64,000 bases of DNA from Bailinhaonella thermotolerans. Its GTDB lineage: Bacteria; Actinomycetota; Actinomycetes; Streptosporangiales; Streptosporangiaceae. Below, in pieces: positions 26,532-34,457 of the stretch. Made by a program: the position numbers and the translations under genes. Every line of letters begins with the position of its first letter. Position 1 is the first letter of the stretch. Under the pieces are notes generated by a model, which worked only from the letters and a program-made list of their open reading frames with translations, was not told where the DNA came from and searched no databases. The DNA lies in assembly GCF_003594875.1 (NCBI RefSeq), contig NZ_QZEY01000004.1:615957-679956 (forward strand), given 5' to 3'.

Positions 26532-27832
26532 CCGGGCAGGGCTCGCCCGGCCCGGCGGGGCGCGAGGCCGTCGCCGCGGTCTGGCGCATCGAGTCGGCGC
26601 GGATCGTCGGCGCCCTCGCGCGCTACACCGGCGACTTCGCGCTGGCCGAGGACCTCGCCCAGGAGGCGCTGGCCGAGGCGCTGGTGACCTGGCCGCGCGA
26701 GGGGGTCCCCCGCAACCCCGCCGGGTGGCTGCTCACCGTGGGGCGGCGGCGCGCGATCGACGCGTTCCGCCGCCGCGCGGCCCTCGACGAGCGGTACGCC
26801 GCCCTCGCCCGCGACCTGGACGAGGGCGGCGCCGCCCTCGCCGCCCCGGCCGGCGAGGTGCGGTGGGACCCCGACCAGATCGACGACGACGTGCTGGCGC
26901 TGATGTTCATCGCCTGCCACCCGGTGCTGTCCCGCGAGTCCCGGGTGGCGCTGACCCTGCGGGTCGTCGGCGGTCTCACGAGCGACGAGATAGCCCGGGC
27001 GCTCCTGGTCCCCACGGCGACCGTCCAGGCCCGGATCACCCGGGCGAAGAAGACCCTCGGGGCGGCGCGCGTGCCGTTCGCGGTGCCGCCGGCCGAGGAG
27101 CGCGCCGCGCGGCTCGGCTCCGTGCTCAGCGTCATCTACCTGATCTTCACGGAGGGCTCGTCGGCCAGTTCGGGACGCGATCTGATCCGGTTCGACCTCG
27201 CGGGGGAGGCCCAGCGCCTGGCCCGGGTGCTCAGCCGCCTGATGCCCGGCGAGCCCGAGGTCCACGGCCTGCTCGCGCTGCTCGAACTCACGGCGGCGCG
27301 CTTCCCCGCGCGGACCGGCCCCGACGGCGAGCCCGTGCTGCTGGAGGACCAGGACCGCCGCCGCTGGGACCGCGCCGGGATCCGCCGGGGCCGCGCCGCC
27401 CTGGCCCGCGCCGAGGCCGCCGGGCGTGGCCTGGGCGCGTACGGCCTGCAGGCCGCGATCGCCGAGTGCCACGCCGTCGCCCCCTCGGTCGCCGCCACGG
27501 ACTGGGAGCGCGTCGTGCTCCTCTACGAGGCGCTGGGCCGCCTGGCCCCCTCACCGGTGGTCGAGCTCAACCGGGCGGTGGCGGTCTCCATGGCCCAGGG
27601 CCCGGCCGCCGCGCTCCCGATCGTGGACGGCCTGGTGGCCGCCGGGGCGCTGGCGGACTCCCACCTGCTGCCCAGCGTCCGGGGGGAGCTCCTCACCCGG
27701 CTGGGCCGCCCCGCCGAGGCCCGCCCCGAGCTGGCGCGAGCCGTACGGCTGTGCGCCAACGAGCGCGAGCGCGCCCTCCTCGAACGCAAGCTCCACGCCC
27801 TCGGCCCGGGCGAGCCCGCCCCCGGCCGCTGA
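26504..27832 (+). CDS. RNA polymerase sigma factor, ECF42-type with long C-terminal extension
   Basis: GTG 26504 is chosen because AAGGAG precedes it by 6 bases; the frame then overlaps the DGPF gene by 28 bp. Sigma region 2 (VWRIESARIVGALARYTGD, LAQEALAEALVTWP) and region 4 (ALTLRVVGGLTSDEIARALL) are followed by an about 200-residue extension. The extension carries the conserved YLIFTEG and LELNRAVAV-like segments (here VELNRAVAVSMAQGP) of the ECF42 group. No anti-sigma gene is present, consistent with control by the extension. Confidence 0.88.
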   Translation: MARGHGSALTGQGSPGPAGREAVAAVWRIESARIVGALARYTGDFALAEDLAQEALAEALVTWPREGVPRNPAGWLLTVGRRRAIDAFRRRAALDERYAALARDLDEGGAALAAPAGEVRWDPDQIDDDVLALMFIACHPVLSRESRVALTLRVVGGLTSDEIARALLVPTATVQARITRAKKTLGAARVPFAVPPAEERAARLGSVLSVIYLIFTEGSSASSGRDLIRFDLAGEAQRLARVLSRLMPGEPEVHGLLALLELTAARFPARTGPDGEPVLLEDQDRRRWDRAGIRRGRAALARAEAAGRGLGAYGLQAAIAECHAVAPSVAATDWERVVLLYEALGRLAPSPVVELNRAVAVSMAQGPAAALPIVDGLVAAGALADSHLLPSVRGELLTRLGRPAEARPELARAVRLCANERERALLERKLHALGPGEPAPGR

Positions 27833-27892
27833 CGATCCGCGGCCCCGGCACGGCGGGCGGGGCGCGGCCGGCGCGGGGTGGCGCGACGGCTC

Positions 27893-27975
27893 AGGGGGAC
27901 AGGCGGCTCGGGGGGACAGGCGGTCGGGACAGGCGGCTCAGGGGAAGAGGCGGTTCAGAGGAGAGGGCAGTTCAG
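27893..27975. repeat. Degenerate tandem repeat between convergent genes
   Basis: About six imperfect 13-19-bp units of the form GACAGGCGGCTCAGGGG lie between the sigma factor and the response regulator. The last unit runs into the end of the regulator gene. Confidence 0.6.
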
Positions 27976-28613
27976 GGGGAGAGGCGGATCAGGCGGCGTT
28001 CGACGGCGGCGGTGACGGCCGCCGTGCGGGTGTCCACGCCGAGCTTGGCGAAGACCCGCACGAGGTGCGTCTTGACCGTGGCCTCGCTGACGAACAGGGC
28101 CTTGGCGATCTGCTTGTTCGACAGGCCCCTGGCGAGCAGCGTGAGGATCTCGGTCTCGCGGGGGGAGAGCACGGGCGCGGGCTCGCGCACCCGGCGCATG
28201 AGACGGGTGGCCACGGAAGGCGACAGCGCCGTCTCGCCCCGCGCCGCGCTGCGGATCCCGGCGAACAGCTCCTCGGGCGGGCCCGCCTTGAGCAGGTAGC
28301 CGATCGCCCCGGCGTCCACCGCTCGGGCGATGTCGGCGTCGGAGTCGTACGTCGTCAGCACGAGCACCCGGGGCGGATCGGGCAGCGCGCGGATGCGGCC
28401 GATGGCCTCCACCCCGTCGATGCCGCCGCCGAGCTGGAGGTCCATGAGCACCACGGCCGGGCGCAGCGCCGCCGCGCGGGAGACCGCGTCCTCGCCGGTC
28501 GCGGACTCGCCGGCGACCTCCAGGTCGGGTTCCCCGTCGAGCAGCGCGCGCAGCCCCGCCCGGACCACCGGGTGGTCGTCCACGATCAGGACGGTGATCG
28601 TCTCGCCCGTCAC
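27972..28613 (-). CDS. NarL/LuxR-type response regulator (SenR-like)
   Basis: The 213-residue protein has a receiver domain (VLIVDDHPVVRAGLRALL, phospho-acceptor Asp in VVLMDLQLGG, Lys in LLKAG). A LuxR HTH follows (LSPRETEILTLLARGLSNKQ). GTG 28613 overlaps the kinase stop by 4 bp. Together with the kinase and the divergent HbpS-like gene it matches the arrangement of the Streptomyces SenS-SenR-HbpS redox/heme-sensing system. Confidence 0.9.
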   Translation of the reverse strand: MTGETITVLIVDDHPVVRAGLRALLDGEPDLEVAGESATGEDAVSRAAALRPAVVLMDLQLGGGIDGVEAIGRIRALPDPPRVLVLTTYDSDADIARAVDAGAIGYLLKAGPPEELFAGIRSAARGETALSPSVATRLMRRVREPAPVLSPRETEILTLLARGLSNKQIAKALFVSEATVKTHLVRVFAKLGVDTRTAAVTAAVERRLIRLSP

Positions 28614-29743
28614 GGGCGCCTCCTGGGGATCGCGGCGGCCACGGCGGTGCCCTCGCCCGGGGCGCTCTCGACCACGAGCCGCCCGCCCAGGGCCTCGGCG
28701 CGGTGGCGCATCGCGGGCAGCCCGTGCCCCCGGCCCGGCGGCGGCGCCTCCCCGTCCCAACCGGCGCCGTCGTCGCGCACGTCGAGGGTCACCTCGTCGT
28801 CGAGGTAGGTCAGGGTCAGCACGGCGCGCCCCGCGCCGGCGTGCTCGCGCACGTTGGCCAGCGCGGCCTGGGCGATCCGCAGCAGCGCCGCCTGGGTGTC
28901 GCCGTCGAGGGCGTACTCCCCGCCCTCGGCGCGGAACTCCACCGCGAACCCGCCCTCGGCCGCCGCCCGCCCGGCCAGCGCGCGCAGCGCCGCGGGCAGC
29001 GACCCGGCGTCCAGGTCGGGCGGGGCCAGGTCGCGCACGAAGCGGCGGGCCTCGGCGAGGTTCGCGCCCACGGCCCGCTCCGCCCGCCGCACGTATCCCC
29101 GGGCGGAGGCGGGGTCGGCCGTCCAGGCGCGGTCGGCGGCCTGGAGGAGGAGGCGGGTGCTGGTCAGGCCCTGCGCGAGCGTGTCGTGGATCTCCCGGGA
29201 CAGCCGGGCGCGCTCCTCCATCACCCCGGCCGCGCGCTGCGCCGCCGCCAGCTCGCCGCGGGTTTGGACGAGGTCGTCCACGAGCCGCTGGAGCGTCATG
29301 AAGATCACCGTGATCATCATGGCGACGGCGACCGGCGCGAGGATCATGCTCGGGTCGAGCTGCCGCGACAGCCGCGCCTGCGCGAAGGCGACCAGCGCGG
29401 TGAGGACGGCGGCCAGCGCGACCACGGCGCGCGGCGGCAGCAGCCGCAGCGCGGTGAACTGGAGCGGGACCGCGCACCAGGCGAAGCTGGGCGCGACGAT
29501 CACCAGGGTGGCCCACAGCGCGATCACCACGCCCAGCCAGACCCGGGGCCCGGGGCCGCGCAGCCCCGGCCAGGCGATCACCCCGGCGGCGTACACCACG
29601 GCCAGGGCCACGCACAGCGCCAGGCGCAGGCCGGTCTCCGCGTGCACGCCGTGCCGGGTCACCAGGCGCGCGGCGGAGGCCGCCAGCAGCAGGAAGAACC
29701 CCGCGTGCATGGCGGTGAGGATGCGCTGCTCGGCCCCCGTCAT
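28610..29743 (-). CDS. Sensor histidine kinase, HisKA_3 type (SenS-like)
   Basis: The 377-residue protein starts at ATG 29743. About five to six N-terminal membrane helices (residues 10-150) are followed by the dimerisation/phosphoacceptor motif SREIHDTLAQGLTS. The HATPase domain shows DVRDDGAGWDG (N/G1) and GRGHGLPAMRHRAEALGG (G2). It is the upstream partner of the response regulator in one operon and is divergent from the HbpS-like gene, which suggests the secreted protein modulates its sensing. Confidence 0.9.
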   Translation of the reverse strand: MTGAEQRILTAMHAGFFLLLAASAARLVTRHGVHAETGLRLALCVALAVVYAAGVIAWPGLRGPGPRVWLGVVIALWATLVIVAPSFAWCAVPLQFTALRLLPPRAVVALAAVLTALVAFAQARLSRQLDPSMILAPVAVAMMITVIFMTLQRLVDDLVQTRGELAAAQRAAGVMEERARLSREIHDTLAQGLTSTRLLLQAADRAWTADPASARGYVRRAERAVGANLAEARRFVRDLAPPDLDAGSLPAALRALAGRAAAEGGFAVEFRAEGGEYALDGDTQAALLRIAQAALANVREHAGAGRAVLTLTYLDDEVTLDVRDDGAGWDGEAPPPGRGHGLPAMRHRAEALGGRLVVESAPGEGTAVAAAIPRRRP

Positions 29744-29790
29744 GATGGCCACGTTATCCCCGGTCCGCGCGCTCCCATGGGCCCCGCGTG

Positions 29791-29806
29791 TCAACCGATC
29801 GGTTGA
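29791..29806. promoter_or_regulatory. 16-bp perfect palindrome in the HbpS/sensor-kinase divergent region
   Basis: TCAACCGATCGGTTGA is perfectly self-complementary and sits in the 175-bp gap between the kinase and hbpS-like genes. It is a candidate binding site for the response regulator or for another repressor. Confidence 0.6.
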
Positions 29807-29918
29807 ATCCCGGTGTCGTACGGACGGACGTCCGGTCCGAGACGATCGCCCGACCCCGGCCGCGGATCCGCCCGGCAGGCTGAAGAGGTCAGGAATTCCC
29901 GAGAGACGGGGGACCACC

Positions 29919-30503
29919 ATGAAGAAGACCACCATCACCCGCGGCGTGCTCGCCACCTCGGGCCTCGCCCTCGTGCTCGGCTCGATCGGGATCTCCGCGG
30001 CCCAGGCCGCCCCGGCCGCCGCCCCCGCCAAGGCGGCCCCGGCGAAGACCACCCCGGCCAAGGCCGCGCCCGCGGGCGGGGGAGCCGTCGCCCAGACCCG
30101 CGTGCTGAGCGCGGACGCCCTGCTGCGCATCGGCGACGCCGCCCTCAAGGAGGCGGGCAAGCGCGGCCAGCGCGTCACGATCGCGGTCGTGGACCGCTCC
30201 GGCGTCACCCGCCTGATCCTCAAGACCGAGAACGCCGGACCGCAGACGGAGGAGTCGGCCCGGCGCAAGGCGTTCACCGCGGCCGGCTTCGGCCAGCCCA
30301 CCTCGCGGCTGGCCGGCGGCGCGGGCGGCGAGGGCGTGACGATCCGCGACATCCCCGGCACCCTGTTCCTCGCCGGCGGCGTCCCGGTGGCGTCGGGCGG
30401 CGCCCCGATCGCGGGCATCGGCGTCGGCGGCGCCCCCCAGGGCTCCATCGACGAGGCCATCGCCCAGGCGGGCCTGCGCGCCGTCGAGGGCGGGCTGAAC
30501 TAG
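29919..30503 (+). CDS. Secreted HbpS/GlcG-family heme-binding sensor protein
   Basis: The 194-residue protein has a signal peptide (ending AAQAAPA) and an Ala/Pro/Lys linker. A GlcG/HbpS domain (PF03928 type) follows, with VTIAVVDRSGVTRLILKTENA, RRKAFTAAGF and PVASGGAPIAGIGVGGAPQG. In Streptomyces, HbpS is an extracellular octamer that binds heme and controls SenS autophosphorylation under redox stress. The divergent kinase/regulator pair supports the same role here. An ankyrin lipoprotein gene follows by 21 bp. Confidence 0.88.
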   Translation: MKKTTITRGVLATSGLALVLGSIGISAAQAAPAAAPAKAAPAKTTPAKAAPAGGGAVAQTRVLSADALLRIGDAALKEAGKRGQRVTIAVVDRSGVTRLILKTENAGPQTEESARRKAFTAAGFGQPTSRLAGGAGGEGVTIRDIPGTLFLAGGVPVASGGAPIAGIGVGGAPQGSIDEAIAQAGLRAVEGGLN

Positions 30504-30524
30504 AGAGGGAGCCGAACCAGGAGA

Positions 30525-31256
30525 ATGACCGCGACGTACGGCCGCCGGCGGGCGCTCGCCCTCCTCGGGAGCGCGCTCGCCGCGGCCGCCTGCGCCCCCG
30601 CCCGCCCGGGACCGTCCCCGGCGCCGACCCGAAGGAGGACCGCCGTGTCCGACCAGGACCTGCTCACAGCCGCCGCGTCCGGCGACGCCGCCGAGGTGCG
30701 CCGCGCCCTCCAGGCCGGCGCCCGCGTCGAGGCGCGGGACGAACGCGGCCGGACCCCGCTCCTGCTCGCCGCGCTGGGCGACCACGTCGAGGCCGCCCGG
30801 ATCCTCGTGGCGGCGGGCGCCGACCCCGACGCCCAGGACGACCGGCGCGACAGCGCGTTCCTGGTCACCGGCGTCACCGGCAGCGTGGCCATGCTGGAGG
30901 CCCTGCTCCCGGCCCGGCCCGACCTCACCCTCACCAACCGGTACGGCGGCGTCGCCCTGATCCCCGCCTGCGAACGCGGCCACGTGGACTACGTCCGCGC
31001 CGTGCTCAAGACCGGCATCGACGTGAACCACGTCAACGACCTGGGCTGGACCGGCCTGCTGGAGGCGGTCATCCTCGGCGACGGGGGCGAGCGCCACCAG
31101 CGGATCGTCCGCCTGCTCCTGGACGCGGGCGCCGACCCCGACCTCGCCGACCGCGACGGGGCCAGCCCCCTCTACCACGCCCGCGCCAAGGGCCACCGGG
31201 AGATCGCCGCCATCCTCGCCGCGGCGGGCGCCCGCGAGATCCCGCCCTCCGGCTGA
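30525..31256 (+). CDS. Ankyrin-repeat lipoprotein
   Basis: The 243-residue protein has an Arg-rich Tat-like start (YGRRRALALLG) and a lipobox ending AAAC (Cys near residue 23), so it should be anchored outside the membrane. Five or so ankyrin repeats follow, with GRTPLLLAALGDHVEAARIL, NDLGWTGLLEA and GASPLYHARAKGHREIAAIL. It lies 21 bp after the HbpS-like gene in one transcription unit, ending at a strong terminator. A scaffold role for the HbpS system is an inference. Confidence 0.9.
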   Translation: MTATYGRRRALALLGSALAAAACAPARPGPSPAPTRRRTAVSDQDLLTAAASGDAAEVRRALQAGARVEARDERGRTPLLLAALGDHVEAARILVAAGADPDAQDDRRDSAFLVTGVTGSVAMLEALLPARPDLTLTNRYGGVALIPACERGHVDYVRAVLKTGIDVNHVNDLGWTGLLEAVILGDGGERHQRIVRLLLDAGADPDLADRDGASPLYHARAKGHREIAAILAAAGAREIPPSG

Positions 31257-31271
31257 CCGCCGCCCGCCCGG

Positions 31272-31310
31272 GCCGTGGTGTACGGCGGCGCGCCCGCCGT
31301 ACACCACGGC
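31272..31310. terminator. Strong terminator hairpin after the ankyrin gene
   Basis: Perfect 16-bp arms GCCGTGGTGTACGGCG / CGCCGTACACCACGGC enclose a 7-base loop, 16 bp after the ankyrin stop codon. Confidence 0.75.
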
Positions 31311-31410
31311 CCCCGGCCGGTACGGCTGCCGCCCGGGCGGGGGCGCGTGAAAGGATCGTGGACCCGGGCCGGCGGACGGATCCGGGACCGGATCTCACGC
31401 GCAGAGGCGA

Positions 31411-32034
31411 GTGGTGGCGAGGACGCAGGAGCAGCGCAAGGCCGAGACGAGGCGCAGGCTGATCGACGCGGCGGCGGACCTGTTCGCCCGGAAGGGGTAC
31501 GCCGGGGTCTCGGCCGAGGCCGTGGCGGACGCGGCCGACCGGACGACGGGCGCGCTCTACAAGCACTTCGGTGGCAAGGAGGGGCTGCTCCTGGCGCTGC
31601 TGGAGGTGTGGAAGGAAGAGACGGTGGAGGTGCTGACCGCCGCGTTCGAGCGCATGCCCGCGCTGGACGAGCGCCTCACCGCGATCTGGCGCAGCCTGAA
31701 CGGGGCGCAGGGGCGGCGCGGGGACGCCTGGCTGCTGCTGGAGATGGAGCTCTGGCTGCAGGGGGTGCGCGACCCGGTGATGGCCGAGCCGCTGGCCGAG
31801 CGGTACCGCGACATCCGGCGGCGGCTCGGCGAGGGCCTGCGCGACTGGGCCGAGCAGACGGGGGCGCCGCTGCGCCACGCCCCGGACGACGCCGCGGCGC
31901 TCGTGCTCGGGCTCATCGTCGGCGCCGCCGTACAGCACCGCCTGGACCCCTCCACGATGCCCGACGACCTGCTCCTGGCCGGGCTGGCGGACCTGATCGG
32001 CACGCCCTCGGCCGCGCGGCGTCAGCCGGACTGA
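31411..32034 (+). CDS. TetR-family transcriptional regulator
   Basis: The 207-residue protein has the TetR HTH at its N-terminus (RRRLIDAAADLFARKGYAGV, then TTGALYKHFGGKEGLLLALL) and a helical ligand domain. GTG 31411 or the adjacent GTG 31414 is the start. It precedes the P450 gene on the same strand by 227 bp, and that gap contains an operator-like palindrome and three direct repeats. It may control the P450. Confidence 0.92.
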   Translation: MVARTQEQRKAETRRRLIDAAADLFARKGYAGVSAEAVADAADRTTGALYKHFGGKEGLLLALLEVWKEETVEVLTAAFERMPALDERLTAIWRSLNGAQGRRGDAWLLLEMELWLQGVRDPVMAEPLAERYRDIRRRLGEGLRDWAEQTGAPLRHAPDDAAALVLGLIVGAAVQHRLDPSTMPDDLLLAGLADLIGTPSAARRQPD

Positions 32035-32080
32035 CCTCCGCGCCAGGGCGGTGTGCCCTTTCTCACAGTTGACCCCGGGC

Positions 32081-32134
32081 CCGATTTAGATGCAGCATCC
32101 GATCTAAGTCCGAAACCCGATCTAAGGGCTCGTC
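32081..32134 (+). repeat. Three direct repeats with an exact 18-bp period upstream of the P450
   Basis: CCGATYTARR-type boxes start at 32081, 32099 and 32117 (CCGATTTAGA, CCGATCTAAG, CCGATCTAAG). The spacing is close to two helical turns, as for direct-repeat activator sites. Confidence 0.65.
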
Positions 32135-32148
32135 CGGCCTCAAATTGA

Positions 32149-32162
32149 ACAAGCGCTTGGTG
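32149..32162. promoter_or_regulatory. KstR2-like palindromic operator
   Basis: AACAAGCGCTTGGT fits the AnCAAGnnCTTGnT pattern of the TetR regulator KstR2 at every fixed position. It lies about 100 bp upstream of a steroid-type P450. A LacI-type reading of the AAGCGCTT core is also possible. Confidence 0.5.
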
Positions 32163-32261
32163 TGGTCGCGCTCCCGCGACCCCTCCCGGCCGGGTGCGCG
32201 TGGCGCGACGGCACCCGGCGGGCGACCCGCCCCCGAGATCGTCCCTACCTGAGGAGCCCCC

Positions 32262-33515
32262 GTGGCCGAGGCAGCGTCCGCCACCGCGTCCGCCCCCCGA
32301 ATCGACATCATCGATCCCGGCCTCTACGAGCGGGGCGGGATCCCGCACGAACAGTTCGCCTGGCTGCGCCGGCACGACCCGGTGCACTGGCACCACGATC
32401 CGGACCCGGACGTGCCGGGGTTCTGGGTCCTCACCCGGCACGCCGACATCACGACCGCCTCGCGGACGCCCGAGTGCTTCTCCTCCTGGGCGCGGGGCGC
32501 GCTGTTCAAGGAGCTGGCCGAGCAGGACCTGGAGTACTACCGGCTGATGATGCTGAACATGGACCCGCCGCAGCACACGCGGCAGCGGGCCTTCGTCAAC
32601 CGCGGCTTCACGCCCCGCATGATCAAGCAGCTCACCCGGCACGTCACCGAGATCTGCGACCAGCTCATCGACGACGTGATCGAGCGCGGCGAGTGCGACT
32701 TCGTCGAGGACATCGCCGCGCAGCTCCCCATCTACGTGATCTGCGAGATGCTCGGCGCGCCGGTGACCGACCGGAACCGGATCTTCCACCTGTCCAACCG
32801 GCTGGTCGGGTTCGACGACCCCGAGCTCAACACCTCCGAGGAGGACTCCAAGGAGGGCGCGGCGCAGATCCTGTCCTGGGCGCTGGAGATCGCCGAGCAG
32901 CGCCGCCGGGCCCCGCGCGACGACATCATCAGCCAGCTCCTCGAACCGAACGAGCGGGGGGAGACGCTCAGCGACACCGAGATCTGCCTGTTCGTCCTGC
33001 TCCTGCTCATCGCCGGGAACGAGACCGTGCGCAACGGCGCGGCCGGGGGCATGCTCGCCTTCTTCGAGCACCCGGACCAGTGGCGGCGCCTGATCGAGGA
33101 CCGGGACCTGCTGGCCACCGCGCCCGACGAGATCGTGCGCTTCGTCTCCCCGGTCAACCTCATGCGCCGGATGGCGACGAGGGACGTCGAGCTGGGCGGC
33201 AGGACGATCCGGGCCGGGGAGAAGGTCGTCTTCTTCTACTCCTCGGCGAACCGCGACGAGGAGGTGTTCGCCGACCCGTCGGTCTTCGACGTCGGCCGCT
33301 CGCCCAACCCCCACATCGGGTTCGGCGCGGGCGGGCCCCACTTCTGCCTGGGCACCCACCTGGCCCGGCTGGAGCTGCGGGTGCTGTTCGGGGCCCTCCT
33401 GGACCGCATGCCGTCCATCCGCCCCGCGGGCCCCGCCCGGCGGCTCCGCTCCAACTTCATCAACGGGCTGAAGGAGATGCCCGTGGCCTTCACCCCCGGA
33501 GCCCGCAGGGGCTGA
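32262..33515 (+). CDS. Cytochrome P450, CYP125/CYP142-like
   Basis: The 417-residue soluble P450 starts at GTG 32262 behind GAGGAG. MLNMDPPQHTRQRAFVNRGF, the I-helix motif LIAGNETVRNG (AGNET rather than AGxDT), the EIVRF ExxR region and the heme loop GFGAGGPHFCLG with Cys362 are all present. The pattern closely resembles the steroid/isoprenoid-oxidising CYP124/125/142 clade. Redox partners are not encoded nearby. Steroid side-chain oxidation is an inference from family and the operator upstream. Confidence 0.9.
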   Translation: MAEAASATASAPRIDIIDPGLYERGGIPHEQFAWLRRHDPVHWHHDPDPDVPGFWVLTRHADITTASRTPECFSSWARGALFKELAEQDLEYYRLMMLNMDPPQHTRQRAFVNRGFTPRMIKQLTRHVTEICDQLIDDVIERGECDFVEDIAAQLPIYVICEMLGAPVTDRNRIFHLSNRLVGFDDPELNTSEEDSKEGAAQILSWALEIAEQRRRAPRDDIISQLLEPNERGETLSDTEICLFVLLLLIAGNETVRNGAAGGMLAFFEHPDQWRRLIEDRDLLATAPDEIVRFVSPVNLMRRMATRDVELGGRTIRAGEKVVFFYSSANRDEEVFADPSVFDVGRSPNPHIGFGAGGPHFCLGTHLARLELRVLFGALLDRMPSIRPAGPARRLRSNFINGLKEMPVAFTPGARRG

Positions 33516-33610
33516 GGCCGTACGGCGCCCGCGGGCGGAGCGGACGGGACCGCCGCCGGACCGGGAGACGACGGCCGGACCGGGAGACGACGGCCGGGCT
33601 CGGGGGCGTG

Positions 33611-34048
33611 TCAGGTGACGGGGAGGGCGGTGGCCAGGAGGACGACGCCGAGGGAGCCGAGGAGGGAGGAGACGGCCAGGGCGCGGGCCAGGCGGGGGCG
33701 GCCGGCGCCGCTCGCCCACCCGTGCAGGGCGGCGGCGGCCATGACGGCGCAGAACAGCAGGAGCTTGGCCAGCAGGATCCGGCCGTAGCCGGGGTCGGCC
33801 AGGGACTCCCAGGTGACGCCCTTGCGCGCGGCGAGGGCCACGCCGGTGACGAGCTGGACCGGCAGGAAGACCGCCGCGGTGATCAGCCCGAAGCGGCGGC
33901 CGACCGCGCGCAGCACCTCGGCCCGCCGCCCGGCGTCGAACATCCGCCGCGCGAGGGGCAGCACGACCAGGGACACGGTGAGCTGCCCGCCGACCCACAG
34001 CGCGGCGGACAGCACGTGCAGGAACCGGATGACGCTCCACCAGGTCAC
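33611..34048 (-). CDS. CopD-like integral membrane protein
   Basis: The 145-residue protein has four predicted membrane helices. It opens with FLHVLSAALWVGGQL, which carries the His/Trp pattern of CopD-domain proteins, and later has LLAKLLLFCAVMAAAALHGW. CopD-like proteins are linked to copper handling or electron transport, but many actinobacterial members are uncharacterised. It is convergent with the P450 gene. Confidence 0.75.
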   Translation of the reverse strand: MTWWSVIRFLHVLSAALWVGGQLTVSLVVLPLARRMFDAGRRAEVLRAVGRRFGLITAAVFLPVQLVTGVALAARKGVTWESLADPGYGRILLAKLLLFCAVMAAAALHGWASGAGRPRLARALAVSSLLGSLGVVLLATALPVT

Positions 34049-34175
34049 GGCCTCTTCACCCGGCTTTCCTCCATTTCTCGTCCGGAACGGGCGCGGCGGC
34101 CGGCGGGTCGCGCGCGACCAGAGCCTACGGGGGGCGCCTACGGGAGGCCGGGCGGGGCGCCCGGCGGTGGCGGGC

Positions 34176-34352
34176 TCAGCCGAGGAGCATCACGACCACG
34201 AGCAGGATCACGTGGATCACCGTCGCGCCGAGGGCCGCGGCGATGAAGACGAACTTGGCCGGCCCGTGCTCGAAGTGCTTGCCCTCCTTCAGCGGCGGCA
34301 GTGCGGCCTGACGCTCGGCGATGCGCTGTTCGAGGGGCTTGCGGTGGAACAT
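34176..34352 (-). CDS. Small single-pass membrane protein, 58 residues
   Basis: ATG 34352 follows CAGGAG. A charged cytoplasmic N-terminus (MFHRKPLEQRIAERQAALPP) leads to one membrane helix (FVFIAAALGATVIHVILLVV). The longer frame upstream would run into the operator region, so the short start is preferred. It is divergent from the OhrR-like regulator. Function unknown. Confidence 0.65.
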   Translation of the reverse strand: MFHRKPLEQRIAERQAALPPLKEGKHFEHGPAKFVFIAAALGATVIHVILLVVVMLLG

Positions 34353-34399
34353 CGGCGCTCCTGATACCGGGCGAAACGGGGAGAATCGGGTGCGATATA

Positions 34400-34434
34400 T
34401 TGCGTGCAAACCATTGGTACACAAAACAGTGTAC
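34400..34434. promoter_or_regulatory. Operator region between the small membrane protein and the OhrR-like gene
   Basis: TTGC-GT-GCAA (34400-34409) and GTACAC-AAAACA-GTGTAC (34417-34434) are two inverted repeats in the 105-bp divergent gap. They are candidate MarR/OhrR sites. Confidence 0.5.
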
Positions 34435-34457
34435 GCCGAGCCCTGGGAGGGGGTCGC

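Noticed and set aside
28614..30460. Very long minus-strand frames extending the response regulator and kinase upstream
   Set aside because: The extensions have shadow composition. Good starts with 4-bp overlap (28613) and at the first membrane helix (29743) exist.
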